Part shown: one piece after another, positions 15,864 through 25,830 of the stretch
Layout: every line of letters begins with the position of its first letter
Numbering within the stretch: position 1 is the stretch's first letter
Source: Hyphomicrobiales bacterium
Lineage (GTDB): Bacteria > Pseudomonadota > Alphaproteobacteria > Rhizobiales > Devosiaceae
Assembly: GCA_015490455.1 (NCBI GenBank)
Contig: WFXU01000069.1
Span: 1-41,375 of the forward strand
Direction: 5' to 3'
Length of the DNA: 41,375 nucleotides
Position numbers and translations under genes: made by a program
The notes under the pieces: generated by a model
The model's database searches: none
What the model was told of the DNA's origin: nothing
What the model saw: the letters and a program-made list of their open reading frames with translations, nothing else

Positions 15864-18800
15864 CTAAAGTGAGAAATTGCCTGAGGCGAAATGTCCTTCA
15901 CCCAAAGTTGGGCTAATTTGCGCTATTTCAAAGTTAAAATTTGCCGGCAAAACGCCAAAATCTTCTAGCTGCATTGCGGAATTATAAAGAAAATAATTTT
16001 CCGCTACCTCTAATGAGCGCACAATTTGTGCATTATTATAAATATTTAAGCGATATTTTTCAGGAACAAATTCCAGCGGCACTTCGCTAAGCACCCAACT
16101 ATTGCCACTTACCCTTGCCCGCCTTATCCAGGAAATTTCTATATCATCTGCGGAGACAATTTTCTTTGCTCTTAAATGAACTGGCTTAAGCGGCTTTACT
16201 TCATTTAGCCCAATATTTATATTTATTTCATGCCCCAAACCGTCATTTGCACCAATATAATAAATAGCATTAATATTGGTTCCTAAAATATTTAGTGGAA
16301 CATCAAAATAGTGCACATTCTGATCTAAAATAACAACTCTGTTGCCAACAGATATTGGGCTAATAGAGTTATCAGTTCCCAATAAGCCACGTAATAATTT
16401 GCTAACTCTATAAATATTATTTGCAATTAATTCGGCATTAACAAAACCGATTATTTCAAAACTACCATCATCACGTTCAACAGCTATTCTATTAGAATTT
16501 GCCAAAACACTTAATTTATCAGCACTTGAGAGTGAGCCATTATATAATTCTATCTCCAATATATTGGCATTATCCCAAATATGAGAATTAGCAGAACTAA
16601 TTGGCGAATTTACCACACCAATATTGGCCGCACTTTCAAGGCGCGCCAATTCTAAATTGCTAAGCTGATCTTTAATGATAATCTCACCCGGCCAAGGGTT
16701 TGAAAAAGCTGCAAATAAAATTCTTGAATTAGTTGAACCATCGCTTTTTGCCGGAAAATGCGTAGCTATTACAATCGGAACAGCCTTAAAAGAAGCAGGA
16801 GAATAGCTAGCAGATATTTTATTTTCTTTCAGACTATAGCTAGAGGGTTTATAAATAGCTCTTGCGGTGATTTTCCTAAGATCGCAATCACCTATTTCGG
16901 TAATTATGAAGGGACCATTAAGCTGACCTTCAATATTTATTACATCACCTACCTCAAGCGCCAAAAAGGAGACTGGCAGAGCAAAATTCACTATATCTTC
17001 AGCAATATTCAGCCTTGCCAGCGCATTTTCGGCTGATCGGGCAGCCTCAGCACTATTTATTGTAAGATTTGAATTTTGCGTAACTATTCCATCTCCCTTT
17101 AAGGAAATAGCACTAATTGTTGCACTGGCATAATTATTTTGCCGTTCATAATAATTAAGTGATAATTGCCCGATATTGGTTAAGGAATCTGGTTGTTTTC
17201 TACTTAAATATTCCCCATTTAACTGTGCTATATCTTTTTTGGCAATATTGATAATTGCAGAATTTGTGATATAGCATAATTCAAGGCCTGTTGGCCTATC
17301 AATTATTTCAAGATTTGACGCATCAAGAATGGGAGTAATGGCGCTACGCAATGAAGCAATATTATTAATCTGCACGCCATTAATCAGTAGATTTCCTGCT
17401 ATATCAGCCTTAATATCTATAGCAAAATCAGCCCCCATTGCCCTAATTAATTCGGCAGCTCCCGCCCCTCCAAGCCGGCCGGTAAGCCAGTGACCAGTCT
17501 TATAATTTTCTCCATCAGCCCAAATTTCTAAAAAATTAGGAAAAGCAGGATATGCTCTAGCGTCCCAAGTCCAAACGTAAATTCTCTCCGGATCCAACAT
17601 ATAGCCACCATAAATATTTGATATTGGGTTATTATTGGCGGTAAAATTATTTCCCTGCGGCTGCCAATAATGATGGTGAGCTCTAATATGTTGTCGTTGT
17701 TGCAATGGGTCTGGTGCGCCTGATGAAAAATAGGGTAAAGCATTTTCTGCACTTTTTGGATCATAAAAGGCACTTGGCAAATTAGAGCCTTTATCAACAG
17801 CCCCGCAACCTAATTCGGTAAACCAAAATGGTTTTGATTGGGCAATCCAGGCGGTTGGAGTGGATTTACGCTCTCCCCCTATCCGATTATAGTGATAATT
17901 ATTCCACCAATTATAAAGATCTTTATAACGCCAGATCCAATCTTCATTATGGGCGCCATCGCTTATTGGAGTTCTATTTTGCGCTTCCCTATCGTTGAAG
18001 GAAGCATAATAATAATCATACCCTTCCCCCCCATTAATATTAGATTGCAAATAGGAAATTTCCCGACAGGAATTAGTTAATTCTGCATCAAGATGATTAT
18101 CCCCATCACGCCAATCGGCAATAGGCATATAATTGTCTATCCCAATAGCATCTATTGCATTGCTCGCCCAAAGTTCATCCAGATGAAAATATTTATCCCC
18201 GCTGCTATCTTCTGGTTGATAACCACTATATTCAGACCAATCGGCAGCATAGCTTATTTTAGTATTATTGCCTAAAATTGTTCTTACATCCTGCGCCAAT
18301 TCTACCAAAGCATCAACAAAGGGAAATTGTTCAATATCGCTTCTTATTTGCGTCATGGCGCGCATTTCAGAACCGATAATAAAGGCATCTACTCCACCAG
18401 CTATTTCCACCAATTTTGCATAATGCAAAATCATTCTGCGATAGCTCCATTCATTTGGGCCATTATAAATCACGCTTGAATTGGAAATGGTAAAATCGCT
18501 AATTTGGGCATTACCAACAAAGGCATCAATTTGCGCAATTACACTATTAGTTTTATCGGGCGAACCACTAACACCTATAGCCGGATTACATGTTATTCTG
18601 CCCCGCCACGGATAGGCCGGCTGACCCAGATTTTGCGTATATGGATCTAAAAGCGAATTATTACTGGCAATATCCATCATTATTAGCGGATAGATTGTCA
18701 CTTTTAATCCGCGTGCGTGCAAATCGGCAATGGCATTAAGCACAGCCTTATCGGAAGGAGTTCCGCCATAGGCGGGTGCACCTTCATTTTGCGTTACAAC

Positions 18801-19727
18801 CGGCACATCCTGGCGTAAAAGCCCATTTACTTCCCATCTGTCCCCTTCAATATTACGATTATTATTTTCCACACGCGGTTGAATTTTACATTCACCACAA
18901 CGTAAATCATCGCCAAACCAAGAAATAATTAACGCAACATGTTTTAGATTAGGGCAAAGCGCAACTAATTCATCTATTGAAACTGTCCAATCTGATTTAT
19001 GCGCATAAATATGCGCATTTTCGCTTGCGGTTGTGCCAGGAGAAATAATTCTGACCTTTGGCTCTGGCTCATAGCCAAATTCGCTGGCACCCGGAATAAT
19101 GGTAATTGCCTGCAAGGAATTTTCTAAATCCCCAACCGAGCGGCATAATTCTACGGAAATATTAGGTATCCGATTACCAAATGGTGCGAGGGGGAAACGC
19201 TCAAATACTAAATAACAAATGTCGCGATAGGCAGGCGCCCTATCCTGCCCCTGTTTAGCTACAATTAAACTATCGGCAAGCTGATCTGCGCTTCCCTTAT
19301 AAAAGCGAATATTTAACCCTTCTGTTTCTAATATTTCTCCATCAGCCCAAATGCGCCCCAAATAATTTACTTCTCCTTCACAAAGGGCAATGGCAAAATT
19401 AGCTACAATTTGCTCATTTTTTTCGCTAGATGAACCGCTTGATTTTGCCCCAGAAGAGGTTGAACTGATTTTTTCAAGTTCGGTTGCCCAAATAATATTA
19501 CCACTAACGCGATTCCAACCATAGATTTTACTAATTGGCACACCCTGCATGGAGCCCTGTAAGCGAATATTAGCGGGAACATTTGGCTCCTTCTTATCGC
19601 CAAAAATAACATTATCTAATGCCGAGCCGGCAACAGCCCCAACTGCTCTTCCGATAGTTGCACCAATAGGCCCTCCTATTAATCCACCAATAGACTGGCC
19701 TGCTAATGAAAACGCTATTGTAGCCAT
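15864..19727 (-). CDS. GTA g15 tail-tip protein, TIM-barrel-like
   Basis: A 1287-residue protein, the largest in the cluster. The N-terminus is Gly-rich and hydrophobic ('SIGGLIGGPIGATIGRAVGA'), followed by a beta-rich region and the central GTA TIM-barrel-like domain (about 430-760, with 'YHYNRIGGERKSTPTAWIAQ' and 'PFWFTELGCGAVDKGSNL'). A phage_tail_3 and fibronectin-like region ends with 'IRRARVSGNSWVLSEVPLEF'. In R. capsulatus the equivalent 'megatron' forms the baseplate core and penetrates the envelope. It starts 3 bases after g14. Confidence 0.92.
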   Translation of the reverse strand: MATIAFSLAGQSIGGLIGGPIGATIGRAVGAVAGSALDNVIFGDKKEPNVPANIRLQGSMQGVPISKIYGWNRVSGNIIWATELEKISSTSSGAKSSGSSSEKNEQIVANFAIALCEGEVNYLGRIWADGEILETEGLNIRFYKGSADQLADSLIVAKQGQDRAPAYRDICYLVFERFPLAPFGNRIPNISVELCRSVGDLENSLQAITIIPGASEFGYEPEPKVRIISPGTTASENAHIYAHKSDWTVSIDELVALCPNLKHVALIISWFGDDLRCGECKIQPRVENNNRNIEGDRWEVNGLLRQDVPVVTQNEGAPAYGGTPSDKAVLNAIADLHARGLKVTIYPLIMMDIASNNSLLDPYTQNLGQPAYPWRGRITCNPAIGVSGSPDKTNSVIAQIDAFVGNAQISDFTISNSSVIYNGPNEWSYRRMILHYAKLVEIAGGVDAFIIGSEMRAMTQIRSDIEQFPFVDALVELAQDVRTILGNNTKISYAADWSEYSGYQPEDSSGDKYFHLDELWASNAIDAIGIDNYMPIADWRDGDNHLDAELTNSCREISYLQSNINGGEGYDYYYASFNDREAQNRTPISDGAHNEDWIWRYKDLYNWWNNYHYNRIGGERKSTPTAWIAQSKPFWFTELGCGAVDKGSNLPSAFYDPKSAENALPYFSSGAPDPLQQRQHIRAHHHYWQPQGNNFTANNNPISNIYGGYMLDPERIYVWTWDARAYPAFPNFLEIWADGENYKTGHWLTGRLGGAGAAELIRAMGADFAIDIKADIAGNLLINGVQINNIASLRSAITPILDASNLEIIDRPTGLELCYITNSAIINIAKKDIAQLNGEYLSRKQPDSLTNIGQLSLNYYERQNNYASATISAISLKGDGIVTQNSNLTINSAEAARSAENALARLNIAEDIVNFALPVSFLALEVGDVINIEGQLNGPFIITEIGDCDLRKITARAIYKPSSYSLKENKISASYSPASFKAVPIVIATHFPAKSDGSTNSRILFAAFSNPWPGEIIIKDQLSNLELARLESAANIGVVNSPISSANSHIWDNANILEIELYNGSLSSADKLSVLANSNRIAVERDDGSFEIIGFVNAELIANNIYRVSKLLRGLLGTDNSISPISVGNRVVILDQNVHYFDVPLNILGTNINAIYYIGANDGLGHEININIGLNEVKPLKPVHLRAKKIVSADDIEISWIRRARVSGNSWVLSEVPLEFVPEKYRLNIYNNAQIVRSLEVAENYFLYNSAMQLEDFGVLPANFNFEIAQISPTLGEGHFASGNFSL

Positions 19728-19729
19728 TA

Positions 19730-20161
19730 TTATTTTTCTGGAAATTTATAGACTGAATGAATTTTTTTAGCCCAAGCCTCACTTAAAGGGGCCTTTACAA
19801 CACCAATATGTTCTTGGGCGTGAATAAAATAATTATTTTCCACCATTATAGCACAATGTTTTGGCGGCATATATTGTATCATTTGAAATAAAATTATATC
19901 GGCTTCTTTTGGTTGGTTGTTTTGTTTTTTTTGCAAATAAGTCTCAGCTGCTGCCAATAGGGCATTGGCATTTTCTTTATCGCGCCAATCTGCCTTATAG
20001 GGAGGTATTTTTACCGGTTCTTCACCCATTATTTCGCGCCAAATTCCACGCAATAAGCCAAGACAATCGCACCCCGCTCCCATTATGCTGGCCTGATGCC
20101 GATAGGGTGTTCCGAGCCATTTATTGGCAATATTAATAATTAATTTTTGCTGGTTTGTCAC
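19730..20161 (-). CDS. GTA g14 NlpC/P60 cell-wall peptidase
   Basis: A 143-residue NlpC/P60 peptidase. The catalytic Cys33 lies in GAGCDCLGLLRGIW, the His102 in MPPKHCAIMV and a third polar residue in YFIHAQEH. GTA and phage tail members of this family sit on the tail tip and cut peptide cross-links during DNA delivery. The start is a GTG at 20161, overlapping the g13 TGA as GTGA, which suggests translational coupling. Confidence 0.92.
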   Translation of the reverse strand: MTNQQKLIINIANKWLGTPYRHQASIMGAGCDCLGLLRGIWREIMGEEPVKIPPYKADWRDKENANALLAAAETYLQKKQNNQPKEADIILFQMIQYMPPKHCAIMVENNYFIHAQEHIGVVKAPLSEAWAKKIHSVYKFPEK

Positions 20162-21048
20162 TTGAATAAAGGCTTACCACTAAAGCTCATTGTTTTTTTG
20201 GGATAGCGTAAAATAAAATCCTCTCCGGGAATATGAGGAAAGCCACGAAAATTTATGCCATTATTAAATTTTTCAACACAGGTTGAAAAATGCCGATCGC
20301 AACCTACATAAAGAGTAAATTCATCACCAATATTTACCCAATCGGAAATTGGCTCAGAAAAATCTATAATTGTTTGATTATTATTATTTTTTTGTGATAT
20401 TATTTTATCAATTTTTCCATTTCTCTTTCCGCTAGTCCAGACAGCTTTTCCAAAAGAAAAAAATCCGTCCGAAAAATCGCTTAAAAGAGTAATAGCAACC
20501 GAATATTGATCTATTATTTCATTCACACTAACATTTATTCTATAATCGGCGCTTTCTAAATTAATGGAACATTTATTATCACCCAATCTTGCTGAACAAA
20601 AAGATTGGTAAACTCTTCCTTTAGCAATATTTAACTGATGTTGGGCTGAACGCAATTCAACACGAAATATATTATCTTTGCGCACAATTTCGCCAATATA
20701 ATCGGTGCGCAGATGGTGATAAAATCTTACATCTTTCCAATTTACCTTATAGCTCTCTACCTTTGCCCCATCATAGCGATTAAGCAAAATATCTTCTTCT
20801 GAAATTGCCTCTGAACTGATAATTCCAATAATTTCAGAACTATCCGTTTGTGCGCCTAATTTAGATGTAACCTCACTAATATCGGCACCAAATGCCGGCC
20901 TAAAAACAGTGCCTGCAAAATTTAACTCCTCATCATGATCCGTAAAACCAAGCACAATATTATCTAGACGGGTTATTTTCCAGCAATTTGCTAAATTAGT
21001 GCTATTAGCCGCCAGATGGGCAGTAAATTCTTCGCTTAATTCCCTCAT
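20158..21048 (-). CDS. GTA g13 tail hub protein (DUF2163)
   Basis: A 296-residue DUF2163 protein. The family signature is the C-terminal FRGFPHIPGEDFILRYP. Four Cys in two pairs, Cys151/Cys160 ('FCSARLGDNKC') and Cys250/Cys257 ('GCDRHFSTC'), are spaced as expected for the iron-sulphur site described in the R. capsulatus GTA hub. It connects the distal tail protein to the g15 baseplate. It overlaps g12 by ATGA. Confidence 0.9.
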   Translation of the reverse strand: MRELSEEFTAHLAANSTNLANCWKITRLDNIVLGFTDHDEELNFAGTVFRPAFGADISEVTSKLGAQTDSSEIIGIISSEAISEEDILLNRYDGAKVESYKVNWKDVRFYHHLRTDYIGEIVRKDNIFRVELRSAQHQLNIAKGRVYQSFCSARLGDNKCSINLESADYRINVSVNEIIDQYSVAITLLSDFSDGFFSFGKAVWTSGKRNGKIDKIISQKNNNNQTIIDFSEPISDWVNIGDEFTLYVGCDRHFSTCVEKFNNGINFRGFPHIPGEDFILRYPKKTMSFSGKPLFK

Positions 21049-21671
21049 ATAAGCACCTCAATAAGCGGAATATTAGCAATATTTGCCCCATCAAAACTTG
21101 CCAGCTCAATATCAAGATGGTCTATGTCAAAACGCACCGGAACATCAAATTCAAACCCTGCCCTTATTATTTCTCCAGCTTGAGGGGCTTGGTTTAGAGT
21201 TATAATTCCACTTGTTTCATCAACTGTAAATTCATTATTATTTAGCTGATTTTGCCCAACCTTTATCAGAACAGTTTCGGCAACGGGTTTGGTAATTTTA
21301 CGCTGATATGGGTCAAAATCAGCCCCATAAGTTTTGACCAGCTGAAATTGAGTTTTTATTCCGTCCCCCTCTCCAATTTTCTGATCATCAGCACTAATTT
21401 GCTCAGAAAAGCTGGAACTATAATCCAACCCATCACGCCATAAAAAACCATGCAGGCGCCCTCGCCTTTCTTCAAAAAATTCAAGCACCACTGCCATATC
21501 GGCACGTGACTTTATACCATAACCAGCATTATAAGTGCGGCGCGAATTTGCCCAGCGCTGATTGCGCTGCTCTGCCCCCGAAGCCAAAGTTACAATATCG
21601 GTTTTTCTTTTTGGTCCGCCACGCGCTCCAAGCGCAATATCAAGCGGAAATCTTACGTGATGAAAAGCCAT
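21045..21671 (-). CDS. GTA g12 distal tail protein (DUF2460)
   Basis: A 208-residue DUF2460 protein. Typical family features are the opening 'FHHVRFPLDIALGARGGPKR', 'TLASGAEQRNQRWANSRRTYN', 'EFFEERRGRLHGFLWRDGLD' and the closing 'FDVPVRFDIDHLDIELASFD'. It forms the ring at the end of the tail tube. It overlaps g11 by one base (TAATG) and g13 by four. Confidence 0.93.
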   Translation of the reverse strand: MAFHHVRFPLDIALGARGGPKRKTDIVTLASGAEQRNQRWANSRRTYNAGYGIKSRADMAVVLEFFEERRGRLHGFLWRDGLDYSSSFSEQISADDQKIGEGDGIKTQFQLVKTYGADFDPYQRKITKPVAETVLIKVGQNQLNNNEFTVDETSGIITLNQAPQAGEIIRAGFEFDVPVRFDIDHLDIELASFDGANIANIPLIEVLI

Positions 21672-22243
21672 TAGCTTGCCCTTACGCCACGTTTTACCGC
21701 GCTTAACAACATTGCGCTAATTTCTGCTTCGGCCTTGAGGAAACTTTGCACATTTGGAGTTTGAATATTTACCGATATATTTATTGGCGCGCTTTGCACG
21801 CTGGCAACTCCCAATTTACCATCACTTCCCCTTTTAAGCGGCAAAATTGCTTCCGCTCCTGCTTCTCCTGCAACACCAAATCCGCCATTAAGTGGGAAAT
21901 AGGTAGGGGCGGCAATTACACCGCCTTTAGCAAATGGTTTTGGATTGGCAATTAGTGGATTGGCGGTTCTAAATAATTGTTCAATAAAAGAGGAGGCAAA
22001 ATTTCCAATGGGTTTTAATGCCGCCTTTAGGGCAATATTGGCAAATGATTTCGCAATATCTCTTAATATGGAACGTAGAGATTTCCCACTCATTATAGCT
22101 GAGTTAAATGAATTTACGATAGTCTTACCTACTCCCTTAGCAAGTTCGTCAATTCGCAATAATTCTCCCTCAATTGCACTTATTTCACCATTAAAATCTT
22201 CTGAAAATAAATCTTTAATATTAGTCACACTTTCTCTCCCCAT
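21671..22243 (-). CDS. GTA g11 short tape measure protein
   Basis: A protein of about 190 residues, short for a tape measure as in R. capsulatus GTA. 'GKSLRSILRDIAKSFANIAL' is followed by the glycine-rich family core: 'FAKGGVIAAPTYFPLNGG', 'GVAGEAGAEAILPLKRGSDG' and KLGVA. It sets tail length. The ATG at 22243 overlaps g10.1 by 23 bases; a GTG at 22228 with GGGGAG just upstream is an equally good start. Confidence 0.9.
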   Translation of the reverse strand: MGRESVTNIKDLFSEDFNGEISAIEGELLRIDELAKGVGKTIVNSFNSAIMSGKSLRSILRDIAKSFANIALKAALKPIGNFASSFIEQLFRTANPLIANPKPFAKGGVIAAPTYFPLNGGFGVAGEAGAEAILPLKRGSDGKLGVASVQSAPINISVNIQTPNVQSFLKAEAEISAMLLSAVKRGVRAS

Positions 22244-22439
22244 CAGGAAATTGTCTGATTAAATCTTGTAATTTTTCCCGCTGCAAAGGCTCAACTATTT
22301 TGGGGCTAAATGCTCTATAGGCCGCGAATAATTCACGCGGACTCATTTGCCAAAATTGCTGTGAGCTCAAATTAAGCACGCCAAAACCAAACTCCATTGC
22401 CTCTTTCCAGGGAAAAGCCCTTAATTTAGAATTAGCCAT
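22221..22439 (-). CDS. GTA g10.1 tail assembly chaperone (TIGR02216)
   Basis: A 72-residue protein with 'FPWKEAMEFGFGVLNLSSQQ' and 'FWQMSPRELFAAYRAF', the signature of the small rcc01693-type protein between g10 and g11. It is probably the second tail assembly chaperone, like the G/T pair of phages. It overlaps g10 by one base (TAATG) and runs into g11. Confidence 0.88.
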   Translation of the reverse strand: MANSKLRAFPWKEAMEFGFGVLNLSSQQFWQMSPRELFAAYRAFSPKIVEPLQREKLQDLIRQFPDGERKCD

Positions 22440-22753
22440 TATTCATCTTCACCAAATGTTTGTTGCAATAATTCTATAACTATTTGCGCGGCTCCCCTAA
22501 GGCCTCCCTCAATATGCATTGAGGCTAGTTCCTCATCGCTGATGGCGTTTCCTCCTCCCCTTAATGCTGCCCCTAATATGGCTATAAGATCGCGCGCACA
22601 AAGGCGCCCATTTTCAAATCTTTCACTTAAGCCGATAAGATCTTTAGCCCCCAAACGCGCTTCAAGTTCGGCCAGTGCTCCAAGCGTTAAGCAAAGTGTC
22701 CGCCTTTCGTGCCCTATGACGGCTTCCACTTCACCCCTATATTTATTAACCAT
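22439..22753 (-). CDS. GTA g10 tail assembly chaperone-like protein
   Basis: A protein of about 104 residues beginning MVNKYRGEVEAVIG, with 'LCLTLGALAELEARLGAKDL' and a C-terminal 'AAQIVIELLQQTFGE', typical of the GTA gp10 family. The ATG at 22753 next to the g9 stop is preferred over 22786, which would overlap g9 by 32 bases. Confidence 0.88.
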   Translation of the reverse strand: MVNKYRGEVEAVIGHERRTLCLTLGALAELEARLGAKDLIGLSERFENGRLCARDLIAILGAALRGGGNAISDEELASMHIEGGLRGAAQIVIELLQQTFGEDE

Positions 22754-22754
22754 T

Positions 22755-23168
22755 CTAAAGCACCATAAAGTTGAGTTCACCCGCACTTTCTAGGGCGATA
22801 TCAAATGTTACTTCATTGTCATAAGAAGCAGAAAATTCTAGGGCGCTAATCTGAAACGGCCCTTCAACTATGCCAAAATCGGGTAAAATTAACTGCCAAT
22901 TTCTAATAGTGCCGGAAAAAAATAAAGAACGTATTTGTTCATCTGAATTTTTATCCTTAAAAATTCCGGCTCCATTTATAGAGGCAGATTTAATCCCTCC
23001 TCCTGATAATAATTCTCGCCAGCGGCCAGCACTTTCTGAATCCGTAATATCAATAAAGGCGGCGTTAAAATTAAGTGATTTAGTGCGAAGTCCGGCGACA
23101 GTCAAAAAATTAGCATTTCCATCCTGATCCAGTTTTAATAACATATCTTTGCCCGATTGAGCGCTCAT
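22755..23168 (-). CDS. GTA g9 major tail (tube) protein
   Basis: A 137-residue protein of the phage major tail family (TP901-1-like). It begins with 'SAQSGKDMLLKLDQDGNANF', then has 'TVAGLRTKSLNFNAAFIDIT', the 'SESAGRWRELLSGGGIKSAS' motif and a C-terminal 'FSASYDNEVTFDIALESAG'. It polymerises into the tail tube. It follows g8 by 19 bases. Confidence 0.92.
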   Translation of the reverse strand: MSAQSGKDMLLKLDQDGNANFLTVAGLRTKSLNFNAAFIDITDSESAGRWRELLSGGGIKSASINGAGIFKDKNSDEQIRSLFFSGTIRNWQLILPDFGIVEGPFQISALEFSASYDNEVTFDIALESAGELNFMVL

Positions 23169-23187
23169 GAAAAAATCTCCAATTTAA

Positions 23188-23598
23188 TTAGTTGATAGGT
23201 TCACTCAAAAACCGCATAAAAATTGCAGCCATCGCGGTTGAGCTTTTATGATCAATTTTACTCTCTGTTCTTATATGCTGGGCGTGACTTATTAATAAAT
23301 TATCGCCTGAAAGATTGTCATTTAATGCTATGTGAATAACTCTTTCGGCAATTTCCAAGACTGCCCTGCGGCTGACATTATTATGGCGAATATGTAATAA
23401 TATTTGATGTTCATTGCCCAGCGCCTCATCGCTATTTCGCGATATTAAATCATGACGAATTATGGCTATGTGGGGTGGTTTTTTCCCCTTTGGCGGTGCA
23501 TCAAAAATTGCTTCTGAGCCTAATAATGTAATTAGCTGACTATCAGCCTTTAATGCGGCGATTAATTTTATTTGTAATTCAATTATTGGATAAACCAT
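23188..23598 (-). CDS. GTA g8 tail terminator (DUF3168)
   Basis: A 136-residue DUF3168 protein. Typical elements are 'ELQIKLIAALKADSQLITLL', 'IFDAPPKGKKPPHIAI' and 'RAVLEIAERVIHIAL'. It caps the tail at the head junction in the R. capsulatus model. It overlaps g7 by one base. Confidence 0.9.
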   Translation of the reverse strand: MVYPIIELQIKLIAALKADSQLITLLGSEAIFDAPPKGKKPPHIAIIRHDLISRNSDEALGNEHQILLHIRHNNVSRRAVLEIAERVIHIALNDNLSGDNLLISHAQHIRTESKIDHKSSTAMAAIFMRFLSEPIN

Positions 23599-23939
23599 CA
23601 GCCCCTCACAATCTGTTCAGAGCAAAAACATTTCAGATAGGCCTTATATCCATTAAGATCATTTAAGGAAATTATTTCAAATATTCTTCCTTCATAAATA
23701 ATGCGATCGCCTATATTAATATCATTACGATATCTGATTATGACAATATGAGTTAGTGCGCTAATATTGGCATCAGCCATTTGCTTTATTATTCCATTAT
23801 TAGAGCGAATATTAGCCCACACATTAGCAATATGGACATAGGTAACCTCATGCCCGCCGGCATTATCGCTGCTCATAATTTTGTTTAATAGTTGCACCCT
23901 ATGGCGCAAACTTCCAATGGGGGGAATTTTTATATTCAT
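23598..23939 (-). CDS. GTA g7 head-tail joining protein
   Basis: A 113-residue head-tail adaptor of the SPP1 gp16-like family: 'PPIGSLRHRVQLLNKIMSSD', 'VWANIRSNNG' and 'DINIGDRIIYEGRIFEIISL'. It acts as a stopper at the head-tail joint. It overlaps g6 by ATGA. Confidence 0.9.
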   Translation of the reverse strand: MNIKIPPIGSLRHRVQLLNKIMSSDNAGGHEVTYVHIANVWANIRSNNGIIKQMADANISALTHIVIIRYRNDINIGDRIIYEGRIFEIISLNDLNGYKAYLKCFCSEQIVRG

Positions 23940-24514
23940 AATTTTACAATTTTGTAAGGAGCAATAATTCTATCAAAGCCAGCCGGCACAATGGAGCCCG
24001 ATCCGGCTATAATAAGAGCATCACGATGTTCAAACCAGTGGGCTATAAGGGTAAAAATAGCTATTTTCAAATCATTGGGAACATCTTGTTCAGTTGCACC
24101 ATATCCGGCCAAAAAATCAATTTCTATTGCCTGGCGCTCACGCATATTAATTTGTCCCTCAATAAGGCGGGGCAAAAAAATTCTAGCCGGGCTAGTTTTT
24201 GTTTCCGCCTGAAATTGGGCCAAAGAAAGAGAGTTAGCATTACCCTCCTCATCATAAATATTAATTGCGCTCAAAGAAATAAGCGGAGCTATTGGCAGAT
24301 TAATAATTCTATTTTTTGGCCATTCATCCAAAACTAAACGCCAGCTTTGCGAAATAAGAGCTCGCCCGCTAACACTTTCAACATGTAGTCTTGCGGCGGT
24401 AATTAAGGAATTAATGAAATCATCTTCATTATTGTTATCAAAGCGCAAAAATTCTTTGGCCTGAGCCAGTGTCACCGGCTCAATATCGGGGCCATTTAGC
24501 AAATAGGAAGTCAT
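23936..24514 (-). CDS. GTA g6 head-tail connector (adaptor)
   Basis: A 192-residue protein with the phage gp6-like connector opening 'EPVTLAQAKEFLRFDNNNED', 'LITAARLHVESVSGRALISQ' and 'SWRLVLDEWP', and the later 'DLKIAIFTLIAHWFEHRDAL'. It binds the portal and starts the head-tail joint. It follows the capsid gene by 66 bases. Confidence 0.92.
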   Translation of the reverse strand: MTSYLLNGPDIEPVTLAQAKEFLRFDNNNEDDFINSLITAARLHVESVSGRALISQSWRLVLDEWPKNRIINLPIAPLISLSAINIYDEEGNANSLSLAQFQAETKTSPARIFLPRLIEGQINMRERQAIEIDFLAGYGATEQDVPNDLKIAIFTLIAHWFEHRDALIIAGSGSIVPAGFDRIIAPYKIVKL

Positions 24515-24580
24515 ATTATTCTCATTATTTGTAAATTAGCGGGCAATATTGCCCGCTCTTATTGAGATTTAACTAGAGTT

Positions 24581-25816
24581 CTAGCTGATAGCAAATTTGA
24601 GTAATTTTATTGCGTCAAAGTCGGCAACCCCTCCTCCGACACGTTTTGTTGTATAGAATAAAACATATGGTTTTGCCGAATAGGGATCCCTTAATATATT
24701 CACCCCGCGCCTATCTACAATCAAATAGCCGCGTGAAAAATCACCAAAGGCGATAGATGTTGAATCGGCACTAATATCTGGCATATCTTCAGCTTCCACC
24801 AAATCAAAACCGAGCAATGTAGCGCGCCCATTTGGCGATATTGAAGGCTGCCAAATATAATTGCCATCGGCATCTTTTAATTTGCGAATTTTGGCTTGAG
24901 TTTTCCGGTTCATCACCCAAACAGCATTTTGCCTATATCCTGCTTTAAGTGTATAAACCAGATCAATTAGCACATCACTTGCATCAGTTGCGGGGAAATC
25001 ACCCGAATTACCTGTTGGCACATAGCCAATATTGCCCCAACTCCAGCTATTTTCATCAATAATAGGCTCTGCTAAAAAGCCGGTCGGCTTATTAACCCCA
25101 TCACCATTGACAAAAGCGGCACTTTCTTGCTCGGCAAAGGCAGCATTTACTTCTTCGGCAATCCATTGGCCAACATCTACCGCTGCATCATCTAAAAAAT
25201 TAGCGCTAGCTGCCGGCATAGCATAAAGCTCCATAGTCGGATAGGTAATTTCAGCCAAAGTCTGGCTTGCTGTTTCAGGGCGCAAATCTGTTTCGCCAAC
25301 CCAGCCAACCGATGGCCCTGAAACAGTAATTGGCTTTTTATATATGCTTGAAGAAATAACCCTAATTCCGGCAATAGACCTGATGGGGGAAATATCTTTT
25401 AGCAGCCTGGCAATTTCTGTCTCTGTTTCATCTGGCACTAAATAACCACCATCAGGATTAGAGCCAATTGAAAGAGATTTTTCTTCACCTCTTTTTACAT
25501 AGGCAGAAAAAGCCTCTTTATATTCATTATTTGCCTGTTTAGAAAAATCAGAACCATCAAGAACTGGTCTAGCGCGTTCAATTACGGCGCGATTCAGAGC
25601 TGACTTATGCTCGTCCAAAATATCATTTAGCCTGTCTAATTTTTCTTCAAGCAAAATATCGGCCGAATTTTTACTTTCAAGCTCCTCTAATCTTTTGTCG
25701 TTAGTATGTTTGAATTCTTCAAATGCAGACATAAACTCATCAAACATTGAAGATATATCACCATTATTTTTGGTAATAATTGCTTTTTTTTCTAATGTTT
25801 CATTTTTATTATCCAT
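24581..25816 (-). CDS. GTA g5 HK97-type major capsid protein
   Basis: A 411-residue HK97-fold capsid protein. A charged coiled-coil delta region (about 1-110) precedes the core, which begins near 'EEKSLSIGSNPDGGYLVPDE'. Later landmarks are 'IAEEVNAAFAEQESAAFVNG', 'GYRQNAVWVMNRKTQAKIRK' and 'FGDFSRGYLIVDRRGV'. The N-terminal arm is expected to be removed by the adjacent g4 protease. It starts 14 bases after g4. Confidence 0.95.
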   Translation of the reverse strand: MDNKNETLEKKAIITKNNGDISSMFDEFMSAFEEFKHTNDKRLEELESKNSADILLEEKLDRLNDILDEHKSALNRAVIERARPVLDGSDFSKQANNEYKEAFSAYVKRGEEKSLSIGSNPDGGYLVPDETETEIARLLKDISPIRSIAGIRVISSSIYKKPITVSGPSVGWVGETDLRPETASQTLAEITYPTMELYAMPAASANFLDDAAVDVGQWIAEEVNAAFAEQESAAFVNGDGVNKPTGFLAEPIIDENSWSWGNIGYVPTGNSGDFPATDASDVLIDLVYTLKAGYRQNAVWVMNRKTQAKIRKLKDADGNYIWQPSISPNGRATLLGFDLVEAEDMPDISADSTSIAFGDFSRGYLIVDRRGVNILRDPYSAKPYVLFYTTKRVGGGVADFDAIKLLKFAIS

Positions 25817-25830
25817 AATGCGGATTTCCT